From: an uncultured Muribaculaceae bacterium
GTDB lineage: Bacteria; Bacteroidota; Bacteroidia; Bacteroidales; Muribaculaceae
Direction: 5' to 3'
NCBI GenBank assembly: GCA_947632485.1
Contig: CANRPJ010000003.1
Coordinates: 1 to 64,000 of the forward strand
DNA: 64,000 nucleotides
The position numbers were made by a program, and so were the translations under genes. The notes below the pieces were generated by a model. The model was given only the letters and a program-made list of their open reading frames with translations, had not been told where the DNA came from and ran no database searches. Position 1 is the first letter of the stretch. Each line of letters starts with the position of its first letter. Positions 26,340-34,352 of the stretch are shown one piece after another.

Positions 26340-27844
26340 ATCCCACCCGCACCCGATACCAGTTTTCATGGCTGCCATATCTGGCGGTGATTCTCGCAGC
26401 CCTTCCGCTGATGATAGGGCGCGATTTCACCCCCGACAATGAGCTGCGCTATCTCAGCATTGCCGATGAGGCACTGGCCAACGGTCAGTTCATGGCCTTC
26501 ACCAACCATGGCCTCCCCTACGCCGATAAGCCGCCTCTCTATATCTGGATCGTGATGGCGTGCCGCCTTATTGCGGGCGCACACTGCATGTGGCTGCTCT
26601 CGCTTTTCTCCCTCGTGCCGGCTCTGATTTGCTGCGCCGTAATGCAGCGGTGGGTGCGCCTCAAAGCGCGATGGAGTGAGGCTGCGGCATGGATGCTGCT
26701 TACCGGAGCCTACTTCTTCGGTCTTTCGGTCACCCTCCGTATGGATATGCTGATGACCCTCTTCATCGTGCTTGCGCTGCGCTCGTTCTGGATAATGTAT
26801 CGCGAGCCATCTCGCGTCCGGCAGAGGTGGCTGTTTCCGCTTTGGGTATTTCTGGCAGTGTTCAGCAAAGGGCCGTTAGGTATCTTGATACCGCTTGCCG
26901 GATCGGCTGCTTTCCTGCTATGGCAGAAGGAGCTTAAGAGCTTCGGACGCTTCTGGGGCTGGCGCACATGGCTGGTGCTTCTGGTGCTCTGCGGAGCCTG
27001 GTTCGGAGGAGTGGCCCTCGACGGAGGAGCAGCCTATCTTGATAATCTGCTCGTGCATCAGACTGTAGGCAGGGCCGTAAATGCTTTCCACCACAAGAGG
27101 CCGTTCTGGTATTATTGCGTGGCCTTCTGGTATTCCATGGCTCCCTGGAGTCTCGCAGTCATAGCTGCCGTGATAGTTGCCGCGATAAGAAAGAAGCTAA
27201 GCGGTCCGCTCGACCGACTGCTGCTGAGCGTCAGCGCCGTAACCTTCGTCATGCTCTCCTGCTTCAGCTCTAAGATCCAGGTCTATCTGCTGCCGATTTT
27301 CCCCTTTCTCGCCTTTCTGGGAGCGCGACTCATGCAGGATTCCAAAGGAAACAGGCTCCCGGTGCGCCTCTGCCTCGCGATTCCTGCCTTAGCCTTTGTT
27401 TTTGCGCCTATGGCGGTAGATCTCATCGGAGCTAAGGTTTTGCCCGCAAGCGCTTTCAGCGCAGCCTGGAGGGCATCGTTTATCCTTATGATAGGCGGAT
27501 TGTGGGCTCTGTCAAAGATGTTTCTCAGAGGCCGTGATGTAGAAGCTGCAATCCGCTCTATCGGGCTCGCGCTTATGGGAGCCGTTTTTGTGGCCGGTCT
27601 GAGCATCGGAAGCCTCAACAGTCTGCTCGGATATAGAACTGCCGCTGAAGCGGCCAAACCTTATATCACTGAGAATTCCATGGTCTACACCTTTGGAATG
27701 CCACGAAGCGAGAACATGGACGCCTATCTGGGTCGCCCGGTTGTCTTCGCCGATACGATAAATTTCCGACCCGGACCCGGCGATGTCGTGATTCGCCGCA
27801 ATCAAGCCGACAATAGTTATAAAATCGAGATATTCCGCAAATAA
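26336..27844 (+). CDS. ArnT-like lipid-linked glycosyltransferase (GT39/GT83)
   Basis: The 502-residue integral membrane protein has about 11-12 hydrophobic segments. The first periplasmic loop carries GRDFTPDNELRYLSIADEAL, the acidic-pair motif of ArnT and protein mannosyltransferases that binds the polyprenyl-phosphate sugar donor, followed by YADKPPLYIW, also typical of ArnT. It probably moves a sugar from undecaprenyl phosphate onto lipid A or another periplasmic acceptor. The downstream GT2 could make the donor and the LAB_N protein points to lipid A. The sugar (aminoarabinose, galactosamine, mannose) cannot be told. Coupled by ATGA to tadA and by a 1-nt overlap to the GT2. Confidence 0.85.
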   Translation: MNPTRTRYQFSWLPYLAVILAALPLMIGRDFTPDNELRYLSIADEALANGQFMAFTNHGLPYADKPPLYIWIVMACRLIAGAHCMWLLSLFSLVPALICCAVMQRWVRLKARWSEAAAWMLLTGAYFFGLSVTLRMDMLMTLFIVLALRSFWIMYREPSRVRQRWLFPLWVFLAVFSKGPLGILIPLAGSAAFLLWQKELKSFGRFWGWRTWLVLLVLCGAWFGGVALDGGAAYLDNLLVHQTVGRAVNAFHHKRPFWYYCVAFWYSMAPWSLAVIAAVIVAAIRKKLSGPLDRLLLSVSAVTFVMLSCFSSKIQVYLLPIFPFLAFLGARLMQDSKGNRLPVRLCLAIPALAFVFAPMAVDLIGAKVLPASAFSAAWRASFILMIGGLWALSKMFLRGRDVEAAIRSIGLALMGAVFVAGLSIGSLNSLLGYRTAAEAAKPYITENSMVYTFGMPRSENMDAYLGRPVVFADTINFRPGPGDVVIRRNQADNSYKIEIFRK

Positions 27845-28584
27845 TGGCCAATAATACAGCAGCCTACGAGTTTACGATCATAGTGCCGGTCTTCAACGAG
27901 ATCGACAATATGGAAGCGCTTGAGAAGCGTCTCGGCGACTACGCGAAAAATGCCCCCGTGAAAACGTGCGTTCTCTTTATCGACGACGGGTCGACCGATG
28001 GCAGCGCCGCCGCCCTCAAGGAGATATGCAGCCGTCACCCGGATCTTTATTTCGCAGCCTTGAAGCGCAACACCGGTCTCACAGGAGCGCTCAAGGCCGG
28101 CATCGACCTCACGGAATCACCCTTGGTGGGATATATCGACGCCGACCTGCAGACCGCCCCTGAAGATTTCGATCTGCTTCTTCCTCTTATGGACCGCTGT
28201 GAGCTCGCCATGGGAATCAGGGCTAAACGCAAAGACAGCGGCTTCAAAAAGCTTCAGTCGAAAATTGCCAACGGATTCCGGCGCAGCATGACCGGCGACA
28301 AGGCTACCGACACCGGGTGCCCCCTGAAGATTATGAAGACCGGCTATGCCAAAAAGCTTCCGCTCTTCAACGGCATGCACCGCTTTCTGCCCGCCCTTTT
28401 CGCCCTTCAGGAAGGCAGGGTGATTGAAGTGCCCGTGCGCCATTTCCCGCGAGTGGCCGGTAAGTCGAAGTATCACCTGTGGAACCGTCTTGCCGGACCC
28501 TTCATGGACTGTTTCGCCTACCGGTGGATGCGTAAGCGTTGGCTGAACCCCGAACCCGGTGATACCGACCTGAATCTCTCTTAA
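27844..28584 (+). CDS. Polyprenyl-phosphate sugar transferase-like GT2
   Basis: The 246-residue GT2 has IVPVFNEIDNMEAL, DDGSTDGS, RNTGLTGALKAGID and GYIDADLQTAPEDFD, the pattern of DPM1/ArnC-type enzymes that load a sugar on a polyprenyl phosphate at the cytosolic face. It lacks the two C-terminal membrane helices of ArnC, so it should be soluble or peripheral. The stop-start overlap with the ArnT-like gene and the LAB_N gene 4 nt downstream support a shared pathway. Confidence 0.85.
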   Translation: MANNTAAYEFTIIVPVFNEIDNMEALEKRLGDYAKNAPVKTCVLFIDDGSTDGSAAALKEICSRHPDLYFAALKRNTGLTGALKAGIDLTESPLVGYIDADLQTAPEDFDLLLPLMDRCELAMGIRAKRKDSGFKKLQSKIANGFRRSMTGDKATDTGCPLKIMKTGYAKKLPLFNGMHRFLPALFALQEGRVIEVPVRHFPRVAGKSKYHLWNRLAGPFMDCFAYRWMRKRWLNPEPGDTDLNLS

Positions 28585-28588
28585 GCGC

Positions 28589-29218
28589 ATGAATCATCTG
28601 CCGGTTATAGCCATCGGCCTGATTTCTCAGGTATTTTTCTCTGCCCGCACGCTGGTGCAGTGGATCATGTCGGAGCGGGCGCGCAAGGTGCTCTCCCCTA
28701 CCCTCTTCTGGGTGCTCAGTCTTGCCGGAAGCTGGTTTTTATGCCTCTACGGCTGGTTGCGCCAGGATTTCGCCATAGTGCTGGGGCAGTGCATCTCCTA
28801 CTATGTCTATATCTGGAATCTGCGCATCAAGGGCGATTTCGCGCGCGTGCCGGCTATCGGCCGCTGGCTTCTTCTGCTCTCACCGCCATTGGCCCTGATT
28901 CTTGGAATTTCCGACGTAAACACCTTTATCAATGCCTTTTTCCGAAATCAGAATATCCCTCTCGGGCTTCTGATATTCGGTAGTGCCGGCCAGATTATCT
29001 TCACCTTCCGGTTCATCTACCAGTGGTGGTACAGCTCCCGACGCGGCATTTCGGAACTGCCCGCCGGATTCTGGATTCTCAGCCTCGTGGGGGCATCGAT
29101 TATTCTCATCTACGGTTGCGTGAGAGCCGACATTGTGCTGATTCTCGGTCAGGGTTTCGGCCTGATTGTCTACGGTCGCAACCTATGGATAGGCTACCGC
29201 GAGAAATCGAAAAAATGA
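28589..29218 (+). CDS. LAB_N (lipid-A-disaccharide synthase N-terminal-like) membrane protein
   Basis: The 209-residue protein has about six hydrophobic segments and two LAB_N-type repeats: LISQVFFSARTLVQWIMSE near the start and GQIIFTFRFIYQWWYSS near residue 135, each followed by a WxLSLxG segment. LAB_N units occur in front of lipid-A-disaccharide synthase in some bacteria and as free proteins beside ArnT/ArnC-like genes. It may anchor the soluble GT2 or help flip the lipid-linked sugar; both are inference. Confidence 0.85.
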   Translation: MNHLPVIAIGLISQVFFSARTLVQWIMSERARKVLSPTLFWVLSLAGSWFLCLYGWLRQDFAIVLGQCISYYVYIWNLRIKGDFARVPAIGRWLLLLSPPLALILGISDVNTFINAFFRNQNIPLGLLIFGSAGQIIFTFRFIYQWWYSSRRGISELPAGFWILSLVGASIILIYGCVRADIVLILGQGFGLIVYGRNLWIGYREKSKK

Positions 29219-29225
29219 TTTTTTG

Positions 29226-29233
29226 TAACTTTG
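29226..29233 (+). promoter_or_regulatory. -7 element of the epimerase gene
   Basis: TAACTTTG lies 20 nt before the ATG at 29254, overlapping no coding sequence. A perfect TTTG -33 element was not found. Confidence 0.45.
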
Positions 29234-29253
29234 CCTGGCTATATCGCAATTAA

Positions 29254-30246
29254 ATGAAAATTCTCCTGACCGGGGCCGCCGGCTTTATCGGAGCGGCCGT
29301 AATGAGAAAGCTCGCCCAGAGGGGTCACGAGGTTGTTGGCATCGACAACCTTAACTCTTACTACGACCCGGGGCTGAAGCTTGCCCGTCTCGCTGACCTG
29401 GGTCTGAATCCGGGTGAAGCAGAAGCGGGAAAGGCTAATTGCGGATCTATCAGCTTTCTCAGACTCGACATTACAGATGCCGGAGCTATCAGGGAGCTGA
29501 TGCTAAGGGAAAAATTCGACAAGACGGTGCATCTTGCAGCTCAGGCGGGAGTGCGCTATTCCCTCGAAAACCCTCATGCCTACGTAGAGACTAACGTGAC
29601 CGGCTTCCTGAATATCCTGGAGGGAATGCGGGCCTCAGGCTGCAGCCATCTGATCTACGCCAGCTCAAGCAGCATATATGGCGCCAACACCAAGGTGCCA
29701 TACGAAGAGACCGACATGACGGATTTCCCGGTGAGCCTTTATGCGGCGACCAAAAAGGCCGACGAGCTTATGGCTCATGCCTACTTCTCCACCTTCGGAA
29801 TCCGCTCCACAGGGCTCAGGTTCTTCACGGTCTACGGCCCCTGGGGACGCCCCGACATGGCTCCGATGCTTTTTCTCGAGGCGATAAAGGCAGGGCGCCC
29901 TATCCGACTTTTCAATGAAGGGCGAATGAAACGCGACTTCACATATATCGACGATGTAGCCGATGCAGTGGTGGCCGTAGCGGAGGCACCGGTTCCGGAA
30001 AAGCCGAAGATATATAATGTAGGCCACTGCGATCCGGTAGATCTCCCTGAGTTTCTGGCCGAAATGGAGCGCGCGTGCGGGCATCGCGCGATAGTGGAAC
30101 CTGCTCCCATGCAGCCTGGAGATGTGGCTGCCACCTGGGCCGACTGCACCCGCCTTCAGGCCGATTTCGGAGTGCGTCCGGCTGTGGGTCTTCGCGAGGG
30201 GCTGGAAGCATTTTGCCGTTGGCATGATGATTTTTCCGGCAAATAG
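29254..30246 (+). CDS. NAD-dependent sugar-nucleotide epimerase (UDP-glucuronate 4-epimerase-like)
   Basis: This 330-residue extended short-chain dehydrogenase has the NAD motif GAAGFIGAA (7-15), the acidic IDNLNSYYDP after beta-2, SSSSIYG and the catalytic SLYAATKKADE (Tyr and Lys). NLNSYYDPxLKxAR and FFTVYGPWGRPDMA are phrases typical of UDP-glucuronate 4-epimerases, which supply UDP-galacturonate for surface polysaccharide. The substrate is inferred from those phrases. It is transcribed from its own -7 element, downstream of the lipid A module. Confidence 0.88.
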   Translation: MKILLTGAAGFIGAAVMRKLAQRGHEVVGIDNLNSYYDPGLKLARLADLGLNPGEAEAGKANCGSISFLRLDITDAGAIRELMLREKFDKTVHLAAQAGVRYSLENPHAYVETNVTGFLNILEGMRASGCSHLIYASSSSIYGANTKVPYEETDMTDFPVSLYAATKKADELMAHAYFSTFGIRSTGLRFFTVYGPWGRPDMAPMLFLEAIKAGRPIRLFNEGRMKRDFTYIDDVADAVVAVAEAPVPEKPKIYNVGHCDPVDLPEFLAEMERACGHRAIVEPAPMQPGDVAATWADCTRLQADFGVRPAVGLREGLEAFCRWHDDFSGK

Positions 30247-30276
30247 TTGGTTTATTCGAATATTTTGCTACCTTTG
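30246..30276 (+). promoter_or_regulatory. Promoter of the ADP-ribosylglycohydrolase-like gene
   Basis: GTTG (30246-30249), 19 nt, TACCTTTG (30269-30276). The start codon at 30322 gives a leader of about 40 nt. Confidence 0.5.
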
Positions 30277-30321
30277 CAACCGGATAGCTGAAAAAATTAC
30301 AGCATTCCGCTTAAAACAACA

Positions 30322-31308
30322 ATGACATACTCCACACCCTCCCTTCCCGGCCTTCGCGACCGGATCCGAGGCCTTCTCTTTGGATGCGCTGTAGGCGAAG
30401 CGTTTGGCCACGGCACATTCTACATGACACCCTCCGAAGTGAAGCGCCACTATCCTAAGGGCCTCACCGACTTCTCGCAGTTCATAACCGACACTGCACG
30501 CACCATCTTCGAACCCGGAGCATGGGACGCTGAAACTGCGCTCGCACTCTGCGCCGTGAAATCGATATGTGCCACCGACGGCAAATTCGATATCCACGAT
30601 ATGGCATGCAGAATCCAGCAATGGTACCGCGACAACAAGATGTTCATCTCGCCGCAGATGCGGTGGGTGCTCGGCAACCCCGCCTATCCCAACGCACCAT
30701 TCGCCACAGCGCTCGATGTGTGGCAGCGTATGGGAGCGGAACACGCCGCCTACGAATGCCTTTCCCGCGTAGCGCCTGTAGCGCTGCTCGGAGGCGACGT
30801 AAACCGGAACTCGACCGATGCCTGCCGACTCACTCACCCCTCGCCGCGGTGCATGGGCTGCGCAGAGGCGTTCGGCTTCGCTGTCTACACCATTCTCTAT
30901 GAAAACCGGGTGCCCACTCTCGAAGAGACATTGGCCAGCGTGAACTTCGCTATCGACGACATCGTACCCTATCTGCGTCATGCTGCCAATGGAGAGCTTG
31001 AGGCTCTGGAGCTTCACGACGAAGATACCTACTGGTATGTGCGTAAACCCTCCTCAGCTGCCTTCTGGGCAATCTGGAATGCCAAAAGCTTCGAAGAGGG
31101 GCTTACGGAGGTGGTGAAATGCGGAGGAGGCGCCCCTACCAACGGTGCTATAACAGGCAGTCTGCTCGGCCTCATGTATGGCTATAATGTTATTCCGGAA
31201 CGCTGGATCAACGCTCTCCAGAATCCGGAAGAGGTAGAAAGCGCAGCAGAGGCGTTGGCCGACATGCTCGAAAAGAAAGCCAAAGCGGAATCTGATGCCC
31301 GGGATTAA
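30322..31308 (+). CDS. ADP-ribosylglycohydrolase-fold protein, metal ligands altered
   Basis: The 328-residue protein is of the DraG/ARH superfamily: RIRGLLFGCAVGEAFGHG at the start, an all-helical body, and GGGAPTNGAITGSLLGLMYGYNVIPERW near 268-295. Active members carry TDDT near residue 70 and GGDTDT near 270 as Mg ligands. Here the first reads DAET (69-72) and the second GGGAPT (Gly270, Pro272 in place of the two Asp). The enzyme may be inactive on ADP-ribose or work without the usual metal pair. It overlaps menA by 14 nt. Confidence 0.8.
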   Translation: MTYSTPSLPGLRDRIRGLLFGCAVGEAFGHGTFYMTPSEVKRHYPKGLTDFSQFITDTARTIFEPGAWDAETALALCAVKSICATDGKFDIHDMACRIQQWYRDNKMFISPQMRWVLGNPAYPNAPFATALDVWQRMGAEHAAYECLSRVAPVALLGGDVNRNSTDACRLTHPSPRCMGCAEAFGFAVYTILYENRVPTLEETLASVNFAIDDIVPYLRHAANGELEALELHDEDTYWYVRKPSSAAFWAIWNAKSFEEGLTEVVKCGGGAPTNGAITGSLLGLMYGYNVIPERWINALQNPEEVESAAEALADMLEKKAKAESDARD

Positions 31309-32179
31309 GGCCTGGATAGAGGCTATGCGTCTGCGCACGCTGCCTGTAAGCGTGGCCGGAGTGATTGTGGGCTGCGGCTGCGCTGCCTACTATGGTTCAT
31401 TCGCATGGCCGCAGGCAGTAATCTGCCTCCTTTTTGCCGTGATTGCCCAGATTTGCTCCAACTTTGCAAATGAATATTACGACTTCCGCAACGGTCTCGA
31501 CCGCAAGGGTCGCGAAGGCTTCCGCCGCGGAGTGACCGAGGGCGATATCCGTCCGGAGGCTATGAAGCGGGCCACCTATGGCTTGCTCATGGCCGATGCC
31601 CTTCTCGGCTGCACCCTGATCTGGTGGGGAGGTCCCTGGCTATTCTTTATCGGTCTGGCAATCGGTCTTTTTGCCCTCGCCTACAGCACCGGCCCCTATC
31701 CTCTGTCGCACCACGGCCTGGGCGATGCCGCGGTAGTAGTGTTTTTCGGATTTGTGCCTGTCTGTTTCACCTGCTATGTCCAGACCCTCTTCTGGCAATG
31801 GTGGGGAGTGACCGTACCTCTATCGCTCGCAGTTGGCCTTCTGGCGGCATGTGTGCTCGTGGTGAATAACTACCGTGACTTCGACGATGACCTGGCCGTA
31901 GGTAAGCGCACTCTGATAGTGAAACTCGGGCGCCGTAGCGGCCCGTGGGTATATCTTATATTCGGCCTCGGAGCTCTCGTGCTCGCGTGGATAGCCCTCT
32001 ATGACCGCATAGGCAAAGGCTGGACAGCAGCCGCCGCAGTCTACGCCGCAGCGATCCTGCTGCTGTTTCGCGAGGTGAGCCGACGCAAGGGAGCAGAGCT
32101 TAACCCTATTCTCGGCATGACAGCTATGCTCCTGCTGGTTAGCTCAGTTGCCGTCACGGTGGCACTTGCCTGTAGATAA
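31295..32179 (+). CDS. menA: 1,4-dihydroxy-2-naphthoate polyprenyltransferase
   Basis: MenA attaches the polyprenyl chain in menaquinone synthesis. The 294-residue protein has about eight membrane segments, the Asp-rich motif NFANEYYDFRNGLDRKG (about 49-65), and the second motif NNYRDFDDDLAVGKRTL (about 189-205), both typical of UbiA-family MenA. Its start lies inside the end of the preceding gene. The window has no other men gene. Confidence 0.93.
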   Translation: MPGIKAWIEAMRLRTLPVSVAGVIVGCGCAAYYGSFAWPQAVICLLFAVIAQICSNFANEYYDFRNGLDRKGREGFRRGVTEGDIRPEAMKRATYGLLMADALLGCTLIWWGGPWLFFIGLAIGLFALAYSTGPYPLSHHGLGDAAVVVFFGFVPVCFTCYVQTLFWQWWGVTVPLSLAVGLLAACVLVVNNYRDFDDDLAVGKRTLIVKLGRRSGPWVYLIFGLGALVLAWIALYDRIGKGWTAAAAVYAAAILLLFREVSRRKGAELNPILGMTAMLLLVSSVAVTVALACR

Positions 32180-32230
32180 CCTGACAATAACTCTTTGCCA
32201 CTCGCCGCGGCTTTTTAGGCCGCGACAGAT

Positions 32231-32238
32231 TAACTTTG
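32231..32238 (+). promoter_or_regulatory. -7 element of dnaB
   Basis: TAACTTTG ends 4 nt before the dnaB ATG (32243), predicting a leaderless mRNA. No TTTG at standard spacing. Confidence 0.5.
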
Positions 32239-32242
32239 CAGC

Positions 32243-33784
32243 ATGGAATCAATCTATCCGCAAAGACCGCGACATCAGCCGGAGATAACCGACCATCTGG
32301 GTAAGCTGCCTCCGCGCGACACAGACCTTGAAGAGGCCGTGCTGGGCGCCCTCATGCTGGAGAAAGACGCCTACATGAACGTATGCGAGCTTCTGACTCC
32401 CGACAGCTTCTACGAACCGCGCAACCAGAAGATCTACGAAGCCATCGTAAGCCTCGGCTTAAAGCAGCAGCCAATCGATATGCTGACCGTGACGGAAGAG
32501 CTACGACGTCTCGGCACCCTCGAAGAGGTAGGAGGTCCAGTACGCATCACTGAGCTTACGGCAAGCGTATATTCGGCGGCCAACGTGGAGTTTCACGCAA
32601 AGATTGTGGGCCAGAAGCATCTGGCGCGTCGCCTGATCACTTTCGCTACTAAAGTGGAGGGAGAAGCCTTCGACGAGTCGAGAGACGTTGACGAGGTGCT
32701 CCAGGAGGCGGAAAAAGAACTCTTCAATATCTCGCAGACGCAATTGAAGCGCGAGGTGACGCAGGTCGACCCCGTGCTCAATGTAGTGATGGAGCAGATT
32801 CAGGCAGCGGCCAACCGCGAAACCGGTCTGTCTGGTCTCCAGTCCGGCTACAGGCAGCTCGACCGCCTCACCTCCGGCTGGCAGAATTCCGACCTCATAA
32901 TCATCGCTGCCCGACCTGCGATGGGCAAGACCGCCTTCGTGCTCTCAATGGCCAAAAATATGGCAGTAGACTTCAACATACCTATCGCCATCTTTACCCT
33001 TGAGATGACCAACGATCAGCTCGTGAAGCGAATCATAAGCAATGTGGCCGACCTTGAAGGCGAAAAAATAAAGAGCGGACGCCTCAGCGCCGACGAATGG
33101 GACCGCCTTAACGAGCGCCTGCGCTCCCTCTACGGCGCCCCCCTCTATCTCGACGAGACCCCGGCTCTCACAATCACCGAGCTGCGCACCAAAGCCCGCC
33201 GCCTGGTGAGGGAGAAAAATGTGCGAATGATAATGATCGACTACCTTCAGCTTATGAATGCCGGCAAGGAAAGCGGCAAGTTCGGAAGCCGCGAGCAGGA
33301 GGTAAGCACGATCTCGCGCTCGCTTAAGGCCCTGGCAAAAGAGCTCAACATTCCGGTAATCGCCCTCTCGCAGCTCAACCGGTCAACCACTACCCGCGAG
33401 GATAAACGCCCTATGCTGAGCGACCTGCGCGAATCGGGAGCCATAGAGCAGGACGCCGACATCGTATGCTTCATTCACCGACCCGCCTACTATACCAAGA
33501 GCAAGGAAGATGAAAACGGCAACGATATTAGCGATCTCGCTGAATTCATAGTGGCTAAACACAGAAGCGGCGCCGTAGATACCATCGACATGACCTTCGT
33601 ATCCCGGTTTGCCCGCTTCGAAGACCGCGACCGCGGCTACAACGCTGTGCGCGATGCCATCGGCGGAGCCACCACCATGCACGTGGCCTCCGATTGGGAT
33701 TCCTCGGATCCCGACCCCGGAGCTCCACCCGCAGATTACCCGGATCTGAGACCTGCCCCGGGCGAAGAATCGGTGCCGTTTTAA
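32243..33784 (+). CDS. dnaB: Replicative DNA helicase
   Basis: DnaB unwinds DNA at the replication fork. The 513-residue protein has the N-terminal primase-binding domain (about 20-125, TDLEEAVLGALMLEKDAY) and a RecA-type ATPase with Walker A ARPAMGKTAF (about 226-235), Walker B IMIDYLQLM and the DnaB signature LSQLNRSTTTREDKRPMLSDLRESGAIEQDAD. No intein is present. The C-terminal 30 residues are acidic and Pro-rich. The promoter-proximal ATG gives the expected N-terminus. Confidence 0.97.
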   Translation: MESIYPQRPRHQPEITDHLGKLPPRDTDLEEAVLGALMLEKDAYMNVCELLTPDSFYEPRNQKIYEAIVSLGLKQQPIDMLTVTEELRRLGTLEEVGGPVRITELTASVYSAANVEFHAKIVGQKHLARRLITFATKVEGEAFDESRDVDEVLQEAEKELFNISQTQLKREVTQVDPVLNVVMEQIQAAANRETGLSGLQSGYRQLDRLTSGWQNSDLIIIAARPAMGKTAFVLSMAKNMAVDFNIPIAIFTLEMTNDQLVKRIISNVADLEGEKIKSGRLSADEWDRLNERLRSLYGAPLYLDETPALTITELRTKARRLVREKNVRMIMIDYLQLMNAGKESGKFGSREQEVSTISRSLKALAKELNIPVIALSQLNRSTTTREDKRPMLSDLRESGAIEQDADIVCFIHRPAYYTKSKEDENGNDISDLAEFIVAKHRSGAVDTIDMTFVSRFARFEDRDRGYNAVRDAIGGATTMHVASDWDSSDPDPGAPPADYPDLRPAPGEESVPF

Positions 33785-33867
33785 CCGGTAATCAAAAAAA
33801 TTCCTCAATTCTTACGAACATCTCCGCGCCCCGTGCGTTTATAAGACAAACATCAAAGCTAAAGGTT

Positions 33868-34092
33868 ATGGATACAAAGGAACGACACATTAAAGAGAAC
33901 GAAAGACGTGAGGATCCCGATACGCTGGCTCAGAGCCTGACCGCAAACGGAAAGAACCGCAAACGTCACGACACGAAGAAGATCAACCGCCTGTGGCTAT
34001 GGCTGGGAGTGCTGATTCTCGTCTTCATCCTCCTTTATTGGCTCTTCAGCGTAGGTATCTTCGCAGATCTGACCAATAGCGTCAACGGCTGA
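33868..34092 (+). CDS. Small single-pass membrane protein
   Basis: From MDTKER the product is 74 residues: a charged, hydrophilic first half (about 1-42) with many Lys/Arg/Glu and one strong hydrophobic helix, LWLWLGVLILVFILLYWLF (about 43-61). The open frame extends upstream into dnaB, but that part lacks coding character. The orientation is probably N-in by the positive-inside rule. I do not recognise a family. The gap to dnaB is 83 nt and the terminator at 34179 closes the unit. Confidence 0.65.
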   Translation: MDTKERHIKENERREDPDTLAQSLTANGKNRKRHDTKKINRLWLWLGVLILVFILLYWLFSVGIFADLTNSVNG

Positions 34093-34178
34093 TAAGTCAG
34101 CCCCAAAGAAACACCCGGCCATTCAAGGTCCTCTAAAAGGGTCTGTAGTCAGAATTATTAAAAAGAGACCGGGAATTG

Positions 34179-34215
34179 AGCTCTCGCTTGCCTCTGGCAC
34201 TCGAGAGCTTTTTTT
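34179..34215 (+). terminator. Rho-independent terminator
   Basis: AGCTCTCG (34179-34186) pairs with CGAGAGCT (34202-34209) around a 15-nt loop, followed by a run of T to 34215. It separates the dnaB region from pruA. Confidence 0.8.
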
Positions 34216-34312
34216 GCGACATTTTGACATAATTTTCGCCCCCGGAATTTTCTTAGGATTATTTAAGAAACTTTTTTGCTTCTGTTTGATATAAATTTCA
34301 GAGGAAAAGGTG

Positions 34313-34320
34313 TAACTTTG
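34313..34320 (+). promoter_or_regulatory. -7 element of the pruA-hypE-hypD operon
   Basis: TAACTTTG at 34313-34320; a TTTG at 34285-34288 lies 24 nt upstream, a slightly long spacing. The leader to the ATG at 34353 is about 30 nt. Confidence 0.5.
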
Positions 34321-34352
34321 TAGGCAAGAAACTCTATTCAAACAGAACCGAC

